From Streptomyces sp. NBC_01142 (lineage in GTDB: Bacteria; Actinomycetota; Actinomycetes; Streptomycetales; Streptomycetaceae), in NCBI RefSeq assembly GCF_026341125.1, contig NZ_JAPEOR010000001.1:744001-808000 (forward strand): DNA of 64,000 bases. Direction: 5' to 3'. Numbering within the stretch: the first letter of the stretch is position 1; each line of letters begins with the position of its first letter. This document shows positions 1 to 8,775 of the stretch, piece by piece. A program made the position numbers and the translations under genes. The notes under the pieces are model-generated. The model made no database searches. It had not been told where the DNA came from and saw nothing but the letters and a program-made list of their open reading frames with translations.

Positions 1-2
1 AG

Positions 3-3000
3 ATCTGGCTCGCCAACCGCGCCACCTCACTCACGCCGTCCTACGCCTTCGACTACTTCATCGACGAAGGCAAGGAGGTCGCGGTCCGCTCCCAGACCCT
101 GGACAACTCCGGGGCCCAGCTCGCCTCGTACACGATCCTCGACGGCTTCCTGCGTGAACGGCAGACCCAGGCCCCCGGACCCGGCGGGGGACGGCTGCTG
201 ACCGACAACTTCTACGACGAGCGCGGCCAGGTCGCCAAGACCTTCGCCACGTACTACACCGAAGGCGCCCCCAACCGGCAGCTGTTCCTGCCGGAGAACG
301 CGCTGAGCGTGGAGACCCAGACCCGCCACAGCTTCGACGGCCTGGGTCGGGAGACCGAAGCGAAGCAGCTCGCCGGCAACGGCGACGGCGGCACCGTCCT
401 CGGCGTCACGCAGACCATCCACGGCGGAGACCACACCACGGTCATCCCGCCCGAGGGTGGCACCGCCACCACCACGCTGACCGACGCCCGCGGCCAGACC
501 ACCCAGCTGCGCCAGCACCACTCCCGCAACGCGGCCGCCCCCTACGACACCACGACCTACACGCACACACCCGCAGGCAAGCTGGCCAAGGTCACCGACC
601 CGGAAGGCAACGACTGGACGTACGCCTACGACCAGCTCGGCCGCCAGACGACGACCAAGGATCCCGACAAGGGCTCCATCACCAGCACCTACGACGACCG
701 CGGCCAGCTGGTCACCACCACGGACGCACGCAACACCCTGCACCACGTCTACGACGGCCTCGGCCGACAGACCCAACTGCGCGACGGCAGCGCCACCGGC
801 ACCCTGCGTGCGGAGTGGACCTACGACACTGTCACCGGTGCCAAGGGCCAACTGGCCTCGGCCACCCGTCACGTGAACGGGTCCCCGTACACCACCAAGG
901 TCACCCAGTACGACCAGCTCTACCGACCGATGCGCACAGCCGTGGTCATCCCCGCGTCCGAAGGAGACCTGGCCGGCACCTACCAGACCGGCACCTCGTA
1001 CAAGACCTCCGGTCTGATCGCGGGCGTCTCCTACTCGGCGGCGGGATCCCTGCCGGGCGGCTCCTACGCCTACAACTACGACGACATCCTGCGCCCCGTC
1101 TCCGTCCTCGGTGACGGCTTCAAGGCCGACACCAGTTACTCGCTGACCGGTAAACCGCTGCAGTACCAGTACGCCTCGACCGCCGACGGCGCGAAGAAGG
1201 CCCAGGTCACCAACACCTATGAGTGGGGAACCCAGCACCTGGCCACCTCACGTGTGGACCGTGAAGGAGTCGCCGGAGTCGACCGGCACAACACCTACCG
1301 CTACGACCAGGCCGGCAACGTCCTGGCGATAGCCGACGCATCCCGCGACGGTGCCGACACCCAGTGCTTCACCTACGACTACCTGCGCCGTCTCACCTCA
1401 GCATGGACCGAAGGCGACGCCACCTGCTCCACCACCGCCTCCGGCAGTGCCATCGGCGGTGTGGCCCCCTACTGGCACTCCTACACCTACGACAAGACCG
1501 GCAACCGACTCACTGAAACCCTCCACGACACCGCCGGCGACACTGCCAAGGACACCAAGCGCGCCTACAGCTACCCGCCCGCGGGCAGCAGCCGGCCGCA
1601 CGGCCTCACCCAAGTCGCCCAGAGCGGCCCGTCCGGTACGTCGAAGACCACCTACGGATACGACGCCACAGGCAACACTCACTCCCGCGTGAACCCGGGA
1701 GACACCCAGAAGCTGGCCTGGGACGCCGAAGGCCACCTTGCCAAGGTCACCAAGTCGGTCGAGGGCAAGCCCGACGACGTCACCGAGTACCTCTACGACA
1801 CCGAAGGCAACCGCCTCATCGCCCGCACCGCGGCCGAAACCACCCTCTACCTCGGCCACACCGAACTTGTCCTGCCCAAGGGCGCCACCAAGGCAAAGGC
1901 CACCCGCTACATCGACCTCGGCAGCGGCAGCCAGGCAGTTCAGGCCGACGACCGCAAGGTCACCATCACCGTCGCTGACCACCAGGCAACCGGCCAACTC
2001 GCCATCACCGCGGACTCGCTGGCACTGACACAGCGGCGCTCCCTGCCCTTCGGCGGTACGCGCGGCACCACGCCGGAAGCCTGGGCCGGAACGAAGGGAT
2101 TCGTCGGCGGCACCGACGACACCGGTACCACGGGCCTCACCCACCTCGGAGCGCGCGAATACGACTCCACGATCGGCCGTTTCCTCTCCGTCGACCCGCT
2201 GATGGACCTCGCGGATCCGCAACACCTCAACGGCTACACGTACTCGGAGAACAACCCCGTCACCTACTCCGACCCCACGGGCCTGAGGAAGGCCGACTGT
2301 GAGGGCGGCTGGGGTAAATGTGGCCCCGGACCCAAGGTCGCTGGGTCAGCCGACAGTGGCGGTAAAAGTAAAGGTAGGACAAGGGGCAGCAGCGACAACG
2401 GAAACGGCGGAAAGATCACCGTTACCGTAAAGGTTACGGCCCAAGCACCGGACTGCCCCTATTCCGGTCACCTGGCAGATGCGTGCCACGTGTCGGAGAC
2501 GATGTTCAAGGCAGGCTACATACGGAGCGAAGGCCAAGTCAGTGCCTGGGAGATCACCAAGACTCTGATCCTTCCTGACACCAAAGCGTGGTCCGAGTGC
2601 CTCAACGGTGAGAGTCTCGAAAGCTGCGCATGGGCAGCCACCGACCTGCCTACCCCCGGCAAAATCCTCAAAATAGTCAAACTCACCAAACTCAAGAAAA
2701 CAAAGAAAGTCACCTCCGAGTGTCAGTGCTTCCTTGCCGGGACCGACGTCCTCATGGCCGACGGAAGCACAAAGAATATCGAAGAAGTTGAACTCGGAGA
2801 CAAGGTCCTCGCCACCGACCCGAAGACTGGGGAAACCGGTGAGCGCGAAGTCACGGCCACCATCGTCACCGATGACGACAAGTACTTCACCGACCTGACG
2901 ATCTCCACGCCGGTCGGCACCGAGCACCTCACCGCTACGTACGAGCACCCATTCTGGGCCGTCTCCGAACAAGACTGGATCGAGGCCGGCGACCTCAAGC

Positions 3001-3458
3001 CCGGCATGACCCTGCGCACCGACGACGGTCGCACTGTCAAGGTCACGGCCACCCGTCAGTTCCAGGACCACGCCCGCACTTACAACCTCACCATTGCCGA
3101 CCTGCACACGTATTATGTGCTGGCTGGGGCTACGCCGGTCCTGGTTCATAACTGCGACCGGGCCGGTTTGGATTTCACTGATGCTGAGCGGCAGAAGGTT
3201 TATGACGCCAACGAAGCGAAGAATGACAGCGTCCTGAAGTGTGATTACTGTGGGCGAGATGTGGTACGTCGACCCTCAACGCGAGGTGTCCCAGGACGCC
3301 CGGACGATGCTCAGATTGATCACATAGAGCCGAGGGCCGGTGGCGGGCACGGTGGCGCGCACAATGGAGCAGTCGCCTGTCGTCGATGCAACAGGGATAA
3401 GTCCACGAAACCTCTGGAGGATTGGGACGATGAGCTCAGAGAATTCCTTGAGCCCTAG
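3..3458 (+). CDS. RHS/YD-repeat polymorphic toxin with HINT and HNH nuclease C-terminus (5' end outside window)
   Basis: The reading frame is open from the window edge, so the N-terminus, with any secretion region, is missing. The visible part carries many YD repeats (motifs such as YDxLGRQT and YDDRGQ) and then the RHS core around 2130-2285, with GAREYDSTIGRFLSVDP and NNPVTYSDPTGL. A HINT (intein-like) autoprocessing domain runs from the Cys at about 2727 to the LVHNC junction at about 3140-3155. The last ~100 residues form the toxin: a zinc-type HNH nuclease with CDYC and CRRC knuckles and an IDHIEPRAGG core. In this family the RHS shell encapsulates the tip and HINT is thought to release it at the Asn-Cys junction; DNA cleavage is inferred from the HNH motif. 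The segment after the core (about 2330 onward) is less GC-rich than the shell, as expected of an exchangeable tip. The gene overlaps the next one by 29 bp, marking a toxin-immunity pair. Confidence 0.93.
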   Translation: MWLANRATSLTPSYAFDYFIDEGKEVAVRSQTLDNSGAQLASYTILDGFLRERQTQAPGPGGGRLLTDNFYDERGQVAKTFATYYTEGAPNRQLFLPENALSVETQTRHSFDGLGRETEAKQLAGNGDGGTVLGVTQTIHGGDHTTVIPPEGGTATTTLTDARGQTTQLRQHHSRNAAAPYDTTTYTHTPAGKLAKVTDPEGNDWTYAYDQLGRQTTTKDPDKGSITSTYDDRGQLVTTTDARNTLHHVYDGLGRQTQLRDGSATGTLRAEWTYDTVTGAKGQLASATRHVNGSPYTTKVTQYDQLYRPMRTAVVIPASEGDLAGTYQTGTSYKTSGLIAGVSYSAAGSLPGGSYAYNYDDILRPVSVLGDGFKADTSYSLTGKPLQYQYASTADGAKKAQVTNTYEWGTQHLATSRVDREGVAGVDRHNTYRYDQAGNVLAIADASRDGADTQCFTYDYLRRLTSAWTEGDATCSTTASGSAIGGVAPYWHSYTYDKTGNRLTETLHDTAGDTAKDTKRAYSYPPAGSSRPHGLTQVAQSGPSGTSKTTYGYDATGNTHSRVNPGDTQKLAWDAEGHLAKVTKSVEGKPDDVTEYLYDTEGNRLIARTAAETTLYLGHTELVLPKGATKAKATRYIDLGSGSQAVQADDRKVTITVADHQATGQLAITADSLALTQRRSLPFGGTRGTTPEAWAGTKGFVGGTDDTGTTGLTHLGAREYDSTIGRFLSVDPLMDLADPQHLNGYTYSENNPVTYSDPTGLRKADCEGGWGKCGPGPKVAGSADSGGKSKGRTRGSSDNGNGGKITVTVKVTAQAPDCPYSGHLADACHVSETMFKAGYIRSEGQVSAWEITKTLILPDTKAWSECLNGESLESCAWAATDLPTPGKILKIVKLTKLKKTKKVTSECQCFLAGTDVLMADGSTKNIEEVELGDKVLATDPKTGETGEREVTATIVTDDDKYFTDLTISTPVGTEHLTATYEHPFWAVSEQDWIEAGDLKPGMTLRTDDGRTVKVTATRQFQDHARTYNLTIADLHTYYVLAGATPVLVHNCDRAGLDFTDAERQKVYDANEAKNDSVLKCDYCGRDVVRRPSTRGVPGRPDDAQIDHIEPRAGGGHGGAHNGAVACRRCNRDKSTKPLEDWDDELREFLEP

Positions 3459-3972
3459 CGGCAGAGAGTCCGCGCCGGAGAGTAAGCCTGAGAGGCTGTA
3501 CAAGGTAGCCTTCGACCTCCCTGACAAGACTGCCGATTGGGCTCATGCCTCTGCGGAGCGGCTCTGGACTGGGAAGACCTTTGTGAAGATGGAGGTTCAG
3601 GTCCGGAACACTCCCTTCTACGTGAAGGGGATCGCCTTTGGTGACATTGTGCGAGTCAGGGCTGATCACGAGCGCAGAGAGTTCGTGTTCGAGGAGTTTG
3701 TGTCGGAGTCCGGGCATTCAACGGTCCGCGTCATCATCAAGGATGACGACGCGGGAGACATGGTCGATGCCATGCTCCGCAGCTTTGACTGCTCCTGGGA
3801 GATTGATACGACTGGATACTTGTGGGCAATCGACGTGCCGCCGCATGTTGATTACGCATCCATGAGAGTTGCACTCCTTGATGTTGTCAATGAAGGGAAA
3901 ATTGGCATCGAAGAGGGTGCGCTTGCAAGTGCTCATCGCGATGGGCTGGGATTGCCAGAGTCCGATCGTTAA
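3430..3972 (+). CDS. DUF4265-like immunity protein for the RHS-HNH toxin
   Basis: This 180-residue cytoplasmic protein starts at ATG 3430, preceded by GGAGG nine bases upstream; an earlier in-frame ATG at 3340 lies deep inside the toxin gene and has no such site. The central part (KVAFDLP, SAERLW, NTPFYVKGIAFGDIV, SGHSTVRVII) resembles DUF4265 proteins, which often sit next to RHS or other polymorphic toxins. It begins before the toxin stop codon, so translation is probably coupled and antidote is made with toxin. Neutralisation of the HNH tip is inferred from position and family. The coding sequence is less GC-rich than the genes beyond this locus, which fits acquisition together with the toxin tip. 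Confidence 0.8.
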   Translation: MSSENSLSPSGRESAPESKPERLYKVAFDLPDKTADWAHASAERLWTGKTFVKMEVQVRNTPFYVKGIAFGDIVRVRADHERREFVFEEFVSESGHSTVRVIIKDDDAGDMVDAMLRSFDCSWEIDTTGYLWAIDVPPHVDYASMRVALLDVVNEGKIGIEEGALASAHRDGLGLPESDR

Positions 3973-3983
3973 TCGGGTTCGCG

Positions 3984-4019
3984 AGAAGCCCCGCCGGGTT
4001 CTATTCCGGCAGGGCTTCT
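3984..4019. terminator. Hairpin after the immunity gene
   Basis: AGAAGCCCCGCCGG at 3984-3997 pairs with CCGGCAGGGCTTCT at 4006-4019, with one mismatch and an 8-base loop. It lies 12 bp after the immunity stop codon and just beyond the 3' end of the integrase remnant on the other strand, so it may serve both directions. A related hairpin occurs at 4300-4341. Confidence 0.7.
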
Positions 4020-4287
4020 GGGGTGTTTGACGACAACGTCGGCGGACAGCTGCTGTGACGGGTGGGTCATCGGTGCTGAGGACGTCGTTCAGGGTGTCGA
4101 TGGCTTGGCGGTGGGGGCGGAGTCGGACGTGGGCGTAGCCGGCGGGGACGCCGATGTGGGCGTGGCCGAGGAGCTCTTTGATCACCACAAGGTCGCCGCC
4201 CTGCTCCAGGAGCAGGGCGGCTGTCGACGAGTGGTGCAGGTCATGGAAGCGGATGCGGCGGAGCCCGGCCGGTCGAGGAATCGGACC
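4009..4287 (-). pseudogene. Tyrosine recombinase (integrase) C-terminal remnant
   Basis: Minus-strand translation gives a recognisable end of a phage-type integrase: RIRFHDLHHSSTAALLLEQG, then VVIKELLGHAHIGV and YAHVRLR. The active-site box normally reads HDLRHS; here Arg is replaced by His. The GVTAxxYAHV segment also looks shortened by a residue, and the frame has no start or proper stop, so this is a decayed fragment. It sits between a toxin/immunity cassette and an orphan immunity-like gene. This suggests that an integrative element, or recombination that reshuffled toxin tips, once worked at this site. Confidence 0.7.
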
Positions 4288-4296
4288 CATGCCGCT

Positions 4297-4446
4297 GCAC
4301 CAAAGAAGCCCCCGGGGAGGTTCCCGGCAGGGCTTCTTTGGTGCTTTGGCGGCAACGTCAGCGGACGACTGCTTGTGGCGGGTGGCGCTTCGGGGCCGTC
4401 CTCGATCTGGCTGAAGGCGTGTTGAGGGGTGTCGATGGTCTTGGTG
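4297..4446 (-). pseudogene. Second, more decayed copy of the same integrase 3' end
   Basis: The stretch 4327-4446 repeats 4008-4115 imperfectly: hairpin arm GGCAGGGCTTCT, then CAACGTC-GCGGAC, the GGGTGTCGATGG block and the same order of intervening sequence. In the shared minus frame, APKKPCREPPRGL here aligns with TPQKPCRNRTRRGF in the first copy. It therefore looks like another integrase tail with its own terminator hairpin (4300-4341). Only about 50 codons are left and the active-site part is missing. Two stacked integrase ends suggest successive insertions at one place or a local duplication. Confidence 0.5.
4300..4341. terminator. Hairpin repeated from 3984-4019
   Basis: CCAAAGAAGCCC on the left (from 4300) pairs with GGGCTTCTTTGG on the right (to 4341), with inner CGGG/CCCG pairing. 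It belongs to the second integrase-end copy and resembles the hairpin at 3984-4019. Confidence 0.55.
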
Positions 4447-4486
4447 CTGCCGCACAGTCATGACGATGAGACGATCTTGGGAAGAT

Positions 4487-4912
4487 ATGAGTGAAATCCG
4501 TGCCGACGACATGCCCCTGTTGATGCTTCGAATGGTCCCGGAGTCCGCAGAGTTCATCGCCGAGAAGTACGGGATGCCTGCGGATCATGCTGTCGTGACG
4601 CGGGATGCGATGCTGGACCTGTACGACCTGCTGACCGAAGCTTTCATGGACCCGATTTTGCTGCCACAGTTGCGGAGTTCCGCTCCTGACACCGAACTCT
4701 TGCAGCGATGTTTCGATTTGGTGGAGAGGCTTATGGAAAGTCCTGATGAATCCCTTAGGGGAGCGGTGTATTTTCAGGTTCTCGAGCAGTTCCTGAACCC
4801 CGGGACTCTGATCGAAGACTCCTTCCCGTACATGAGGGAGCGGACCCGGAAGCGCACCGTCATGATGCTAAAGGGGTACGGAATCACACTGCCTGGCATA
4901 ACTGACGTTTGA
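4487..4912 (+). CDS. Orphan immunity-like helical protein
   Basis: The preferred start is ATG 4487, with a GGGAAG-like site just upstream; ATG 4460 is an in-frame alternative with a poorer context. The protein is about 141 residues, has no signal peptide or membrane segment, and looks all-helical, with Leu-rich amphipathic stretches and an acidic N-terminal half. I do not recognise a named family with confidence. Its size, helical character, lower GC content and place directly downstream of an RHS toxin/immunity pair fit an orphan immunity protein kept after loss of its toxin tip. That role is inferred from context only. Confidence 0.6.
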   Translation: MSEIRADDMPLLMLRMVPESAEFIAEKYGMPADHAVVTRDAMLDLYDLLTEAFMDPILLPQLRSSAPDTELLQRCFDLVERLMESPDESLRGAVYFQVLEQFLNPGTLIEDSFPYMRERTRKRTVMMLKGYGITLPGITDV

Positions 4913-5241
4913 CTACGAGTTCGTGACGCGATCCTTTTGAGGCGTCATGGGCTTGAGTCGTCGATGCGTCAATTCGACCCTCTGTGCACTCGGTGGATCG
5001 GGGTCATGATCTGCTTCGGCAAGACGTACTACCTCGGGCCGAGGGCAAAGAGATCCCGTTTGGGTGGCTGACTGCGGACGCTTCCCACGACTACAGCAAG
5101 GGCCGGCGGCACGAACTCGATCAGGCCGATGTCCTTCATGCCGCAGTCATCGACCACCCGTCCGCGACGTGATCGTCCCGGGCAGAGAAGCGGCCCGCCC
5201 GGCGGGGGACACCAGGCGGGCCGCAGTCTCGAGGGAGTGGA
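4913..5241. other. Gap without a convincing gene between the RHS locus and the peptide cluster
   Basis: About 330 bp. A 62-codon open frame at 4984-5172 has no ribosome-binding site and no recognisable family, so it is not called. The segment is less GC-rich than the cluster to the right and looks like decayed sequence. The only clear structure is the hairpin at 5190-5224. Confidence 0.5.
5190..5224. terminator. Hairpin downstream of sbnB-like gene
   Basis: GCGGCCCGCC at 5190-5199 pairs perfectly with GGCGGGCCGC at 5215-5224 across a 15-base loop. It lies 18 bp past the 3' end of the minus-strand sbnB-like gene, the expected place for its terminator, and marks the left edge of the peptide cluster. 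Confidence 0.7.
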
Positions 5242-6258
5242 CTACCAGCGGGTCGTCTCGCCGAAGAAGTCCTCGATCTCCACCGCCCGGCCCGACTCCT
5301 GGGCCTCGCGGTAGATGTGCAGGCCGACCGCCAGGTCGAGCACCCCGAGCCCGAACGGGGAGAAGATCACCGGCTTGTCCGTGCCGACGGTCACCTCGCC
5401 CTTTACCACCTGCGCGAGCGTGCCGGTGATGAAGTCGCGGCTGCCGTACTTCTGCTCCGCCAGGTGCGGTGACGTGTTCGCCTTCAGGCAGTGGTCCACG
5501 TCGTCGAGGATGTTGTACGCCCCGTCGATCAGCTCCGGGCCGATGTCCCGCAGCGAGATGTTCAGCACCACCTGGCCGGGGACGAAGGACTCCAGGTCGA
5601 CGATGTACGGCTCCGCGGCCGTCGTCGCCAGTACCACCACGTCCGCGTCCTTCAGCGCCGACGGCAGCGAGGACTCCGTGGAGGCCTGGTAGCCGAGGGA
5701 CTCGGAGGCGTACGACGCCAGGGCGGCGCCGTACTCCTCGCTCTTGTCGTGGACCGTGACCGAGGAGACCGTCCAGTCGCGGGACTTGAAGAACTCCAGG
5801 ATGTTACGGGCGATGATGCCCGCGCCCACCACCGTCAGTTTGCCGGCCGTGCGGCCGCCGGTGAGCTGTTCGGCGGCGAGCACCGCGGAGGCCGCCGTGC
5901 GGGCCGCGCTGATCTGGGAGGCCTCCAGGCACGCGAACGGGTAGCCCGTCTCGTAGTCGTTGAGCAGCAGGGCCGCCGACGCCCGCGGGATGCCGCGCTC
6001 GATGTTGGCCGGGAAGCTGCTGATCCACTTGATGCCGGAGACCTCCGTGGAGCCCTCCGTACCGCCCAGGTGCGCGGGGAGCGCGATGATGCGGGCGTCG
6101 GGCTTCTCGGGGAAGCGCAGGAAGTAGCTGTCGGGGTTCACCGAGTCGCCCGCGTGGTGGGCGAGATAGGTGTCGCGCACCACGTCGACGATCTGCGGGC
6201 GCGACGCGCCGATGATCTCCCGGGCGGTCTTTCCGCCGATGACGCTGAACTCGTACAT
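5242..6258 (-). CDS. sbnB: 2,3-diaminopropionate biosynthesis protein, SbnB-type dehydrogenase
   Basis: The 338-residue protein belongs to the ornithine cyclodeaminase/mu-crystallin family. The Rossmann motif is VVGAGIIARNIL and an SAARTAASAVLAAEQL segment precedes it. The sequence reads as the SbnB subgroup. In staphyloferrin B biosynthesis SbnB oxidatively cleaves N-(1-amino-1-carboxyl-2-ethyl)-glutamate to L-2,3-diaminopropionate and 2-oxoglutarate, using NAD+. Its SbnA partner is at 10647-11750 and two adenylation domains in the cluster have acidic pockets suited to Dap, so the assignment fits the context. It is transcribed away from the NRPS genes, downstream of the MMPL exporter (18-bp gap), probably as a two-gene unit from the promoter region at 8518-8775. 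Confidence 0.92.
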   Translation of the reverse strand: MYEFSVIGGKTAREIIGASRPQIVDVVRDTYLAHHAGDSVNPDSYFLRFPEKPDARIIALPAHLGGTEGSTEVSGIKWISSFPANIERGIPRASAALLLNDYETGYPFACLEASQISAARTAASAVLAAEQLTGGRTAGKLTVVGAGIIARNILEFFKSRDWTVSSVTVHDKSEEYGAALASYASESLGYQASTESSLPSALKDADVVVLATTAAEPYIVDLESFVPGQVVLNISLRDIGPELIDGAYNILDDVDHCLKANTSPHLAEQKYGSRDFITGTLAQVVKGEVTVGTDKPVIFSPFGLGVLDLAVGLHIYREAQESGRAVEIEDFFGETTRW

Positions 6259-6276
6259 GTTCCGGATCCTCGGTAT

Positions 6277-8517
6277 TCAGTGGTTGACGAGAGGGGTGCG
6301 GTGCGCGGAGGCGGTCTGCGAGGTCCGCTCGGGGGCCTCGGCCGCCTCCTCCTCGCCGTGCGACAGTTCCGGCAGCCACTTCAGCCAGCGCGGCAGGTAC
6401 CAGTTGGACTTGCCGAGCAGTGCCATCACGGCCGGCAGCAGGACCGCCCGCACCAGCGTCGCGTCGAGGAAGACGGCGACGGCGAGGCCGATGCCCAGCT
6501 GCTTGAAGTCCTGCATGGACAGCGTGCCGAAGACCGCGAAGACGGCGACCATGATCATGCCCGCGCTGGTGACGACGCCGGCGGTGGAGCGGATGCCGTG
6601 CGCGACCGCCTTGATGTTGTCCGCGCCGCGGTCGTGGGCCTCACGGATCCGGGAGACCACGAAGACGTGGTAGTCCATCGACAGACCGAACAGCACCACG
6701 AAGACGAAGAGCGGCATCCAGGACTCGATCGCGCCGACCGCCGTCGTGCCGACGAGCTCGTCGCCCCAGCCCTTCTGGAAGACCGCGGTCATCACGCCGT
6801 ACGCGGCGGCCACCGACAGCAGGTTGAGGATGATCGCGGTGATCGCGATGACGATCGAGCGGAAGCAGAGCAGCATCAGCAGGAAGCTGACGCCCATGAC
6901 GAAGGCGAAGACCGGCACGATGCTCGACTTGAGCTGGTCGTTGTAGTCGGTCGAGAACGCCAGGTCGCCGCCGACCGGGGCGTCGGAGCCCGCAGCCTTC
7001 GTCAGCGTCGCCGGGATGATGTCCTCGCGCAGCGTCTCCAGCGCCTTCACCGAGGTCGCGCCACGGCCGTCGCCGGCCAGCGGGGCGCTGATCACCGCGA
7101 TGTTCTCGCCCTTGTGGACAGTGACTTCGATCGGGTTCATCACCTGCTTCGAGGCGAGGGCCTGCTTCTTGAAGTCCTCGATGGCCTGCGTCGCGGCGGG
7201 CGAGCCGATGGAGGACGCCTTGTAGACGATCTGGGCCGGGGCGGGCGCGCCCGGGAAGGCCTTCTCGATCCGCTGGGCGGTGGTGACCATCGGGTTGTCC
7301 GCGGGCAGCAGCTGGTCGAAGCCCAGCTTCTCGGTCTTCATGGACAGCGCCGGCGCGGCGAGAGCGAGCAGCGCGGCGATGCCGATAAGGGCGAACAGCG
7401 AGGGCACCTTCAGCACGGCACCCAGCAGCTTGCCGGGACGCTCGTTCGCGTGGCGTACGCGCGCCTTGCGGCGGAAGCCGGGGATCCTGCCGAGCTCGAC
7501 CTTGTCGCCGAGCATCGCCATCACGGCGGGCAGCACGGTCATCGAGCCGAGCACCGCGATCAGCACGACCTCGATGGTGGCGATGGCGAAGCCCTCGAAG
7601 ACCGTCAGACCGGAGAAGAACATGCCGGCCATGGCAACGGCGACCGTGATGCCGGAGATCAGCACCGAGCGCCCCGACGTCGCGGCGGCGATGCGCAGCG
7701 CAGTCTCCTTGTCCCGTCCCGCCGCACGCTCCTCGCGCTCGCGGCGGATGTAGAAGAGGCAGTAGTCGACGCCGACGGCCAGACCCATCAGCAGCATCAC
7801 CGAGTTGGTCATCGCGTCGACCGGCACCAGCTGGCTGGAGAGCGCGAGCAGGCCCATCGCCGCGACACAGGCGGTGATCGCTAGAATCAGGGGCAGTACG
7901 GCGGCGAGCAGTGCGCCGAAGACCACCAGCAGGATGCCGAGCGCGACCGGCACGGCGGTGAACTCGGCGCGGGTGAAGTCCTTGCCGAGTGAGTCGTTGA
8001 TGCCCTTCAGGCCGCTCGCCGCGCCGTACTCGCCGAGTGTCACGGACGCGTGTGCCGCATCCGTCTTCGCGATGGCGTCGATGACCGGCTTGATGCGGTC
8101 GGCGGCCGTGTCCGGGTCGCCCTTCACCGCGAACTGGATCAGCGCGTCGTGCTGGTCCTTGGAGACCGCGCCCGTCTTGTACGGGTCGCCGATCTTCTCG
8201 GCCAGGCCCGTGCCGTCGACCGCGGCGACCGCGTCGGCCACGGCCTTCTTGAACTCCGGCTTGTCCGCGGTGAGTTCATCGCTGTGCACGAGAACCATCT
8301 CGGGCGCCGGAGTGCGGATGTCCGCGTCGACCAGGATCCGGGCGGCGCGCCCCGATTCCCCGGTGCCGTAGTCGGCCTCCGTCAGATTCTGCTGTCCGGC
8401 CATACCGCCCAGCACCGTGAGCGCGATGACGGCGAAGAGCCACCCGAAAACCGCGGTCTTGCGGTGCCGGGCGCTCCAGCCTCCCAGTGAAGCCGCCAGA
8501 TTGCGTTGACTCGCCAT
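6277..8517 (-). CDS. MMPL/RND-family exporter (ActII-3-like)
   Basis: The chosen start is ATG 8517, preceded by GGGAGAGG, giving 746 residues; the frame runs open 26 codons further upstream without a ribosome-binding site. The N-terminus (SARHRKTAVFGWLFAVIALT) is a first membrane helix and is followed by a large extracytoplasmic domain. Two blocks of about five helices follow, with the signature segments LLMGLAVGVDYCLFYIRR and VLFGLSMDYHVFVVSRIRE, typical of actinobacterial MMPL proteins. Family members export lipids or antibiotics using the proton gradient. It is divergent from the DrrAB-type ABC exporter and co-oriented with sbnB, so it probably exports the cluster product or an intermediate. 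The cluster thus encodes two unrelated exporters. Confidence 0.93.
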   Translation of the reverse strand: MASQRNLAASLGGWSARHRKTAVFGWLFAVIALTVLGGMAGQQNLTEADYGTGESGRAARILVDADIRTPAPEMVLVHSDELTADKPEFKKAVADAVAAVDGTGLAEKIGDPYKTGAVSKDQHDALIQFAVKGDPDTAADRIKPVIDAIAKTDAAHASVTLGEYGAASGLKGINDSLGKDFTRAEFTAVPVALGILLVVFGALLAAVLPLILAITACVAAMGLLALSSQLVPVDAMTNSVMLLMGLAVGVDYCLFYIRREREERAAGRDKETALRIAAATSGRSVLISGITVAVAMAGMFFSGLTVFEGFAIATIEVVLIAVLGSMTVLPAVMAMLGDKVELGRIPGFRRKARVRHANERPGKLLGAVLKVPSLFALIGIAALLALAAPALSMKTEKLGFDQLLPADNPMVTTAQRIEKAFPGAPAPAQIVYKASSIGSPAATQAIEDFKKQALASKQVMNPIEVTVHKGENIAVISAPLAGDGRGATSVKALETLREDIIPATLTKAAGSDAPVGGDLAFSTDYNDQLKSSIVPVFAFVMGVSFLLMLLCFRSIVIAITAIILNLLSVAAAYGVMTAVFQKGWGDELVGTTAVGAIESWMPLFVFVVLFGLSMDYHVFVVSRIREAHDRGADNIKAVAHGIRSTAGVVTSAGMIMVAVFAVFGTLSMQDFKQLGIGLAVAVFLDATLVRAVLLPAVMALLGKSNWYLPRWLKWLPELSHGEEEAAEAPERTSQTASAHRTPLVNH

Positions 8518-8775
8518 TACCTCTCCCGATGAGGACGTTTCAGGACCGTGCAGGACCGACGGTTCTGCAATGTCATTCAGCGTAGGGAAAACCAAAGGTC
8601 AACACCTGTCGCAGAACTGGCAGTTCAGTGCCGCTGCAACATCCTGCCAACCTCCTGTTGCAGGAACCTGCACCGGCAATCTTCGGACATCAGGAACGCG
8701 TTCCTTCCGGCCATACGGCCGGTTACGTTCAATTCCCGTCGGAAGATTCACCGAATTCCAAGAAGGGGGGAAGGC
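8518..8775. promoter_or_regulatory. Divergent promoter region with several palindromic operator-like sites
   Basis: This 258-bp spacer separates the MMPL exporter from the ABC exporter and probably holds promoters for both halves of the cluster. It contains: GCAGGACCG-A-CGGTTCTGC at 8550-8568 (one mismatch); GAACTG-G-CAGTTC at 8614-8626; TGCAGGAACCTGCA at 8659-8672 (perfect); AGGAACGCGTTCCT at 8692-8705 (perfect); and a CCGGCC/GGCCGG hairpin near 8708-8723. Several share GCAGGAMC/GKTYCTGC-like halves, as would repeated binding sites for a dimeric repressor such as the TetR-type proteins that control ActII-like exporters. No such repressor gene lies in the window. Binding is inferred; the palindromes are seen directly. 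Confidence 0.6.

Noticed and set aside
4984..5172. 62-codon frame before the sbnB-like gene
   Set aside because: No ribosome-binding site, no recognised motif and mixed codon use.
5491..7884. Long plus-strand frame opposite sbnB and the MMPL gene
   Set aside because: Arg/Asp/His-rich nonsense composition; the minus strand encodes two clear protein families.
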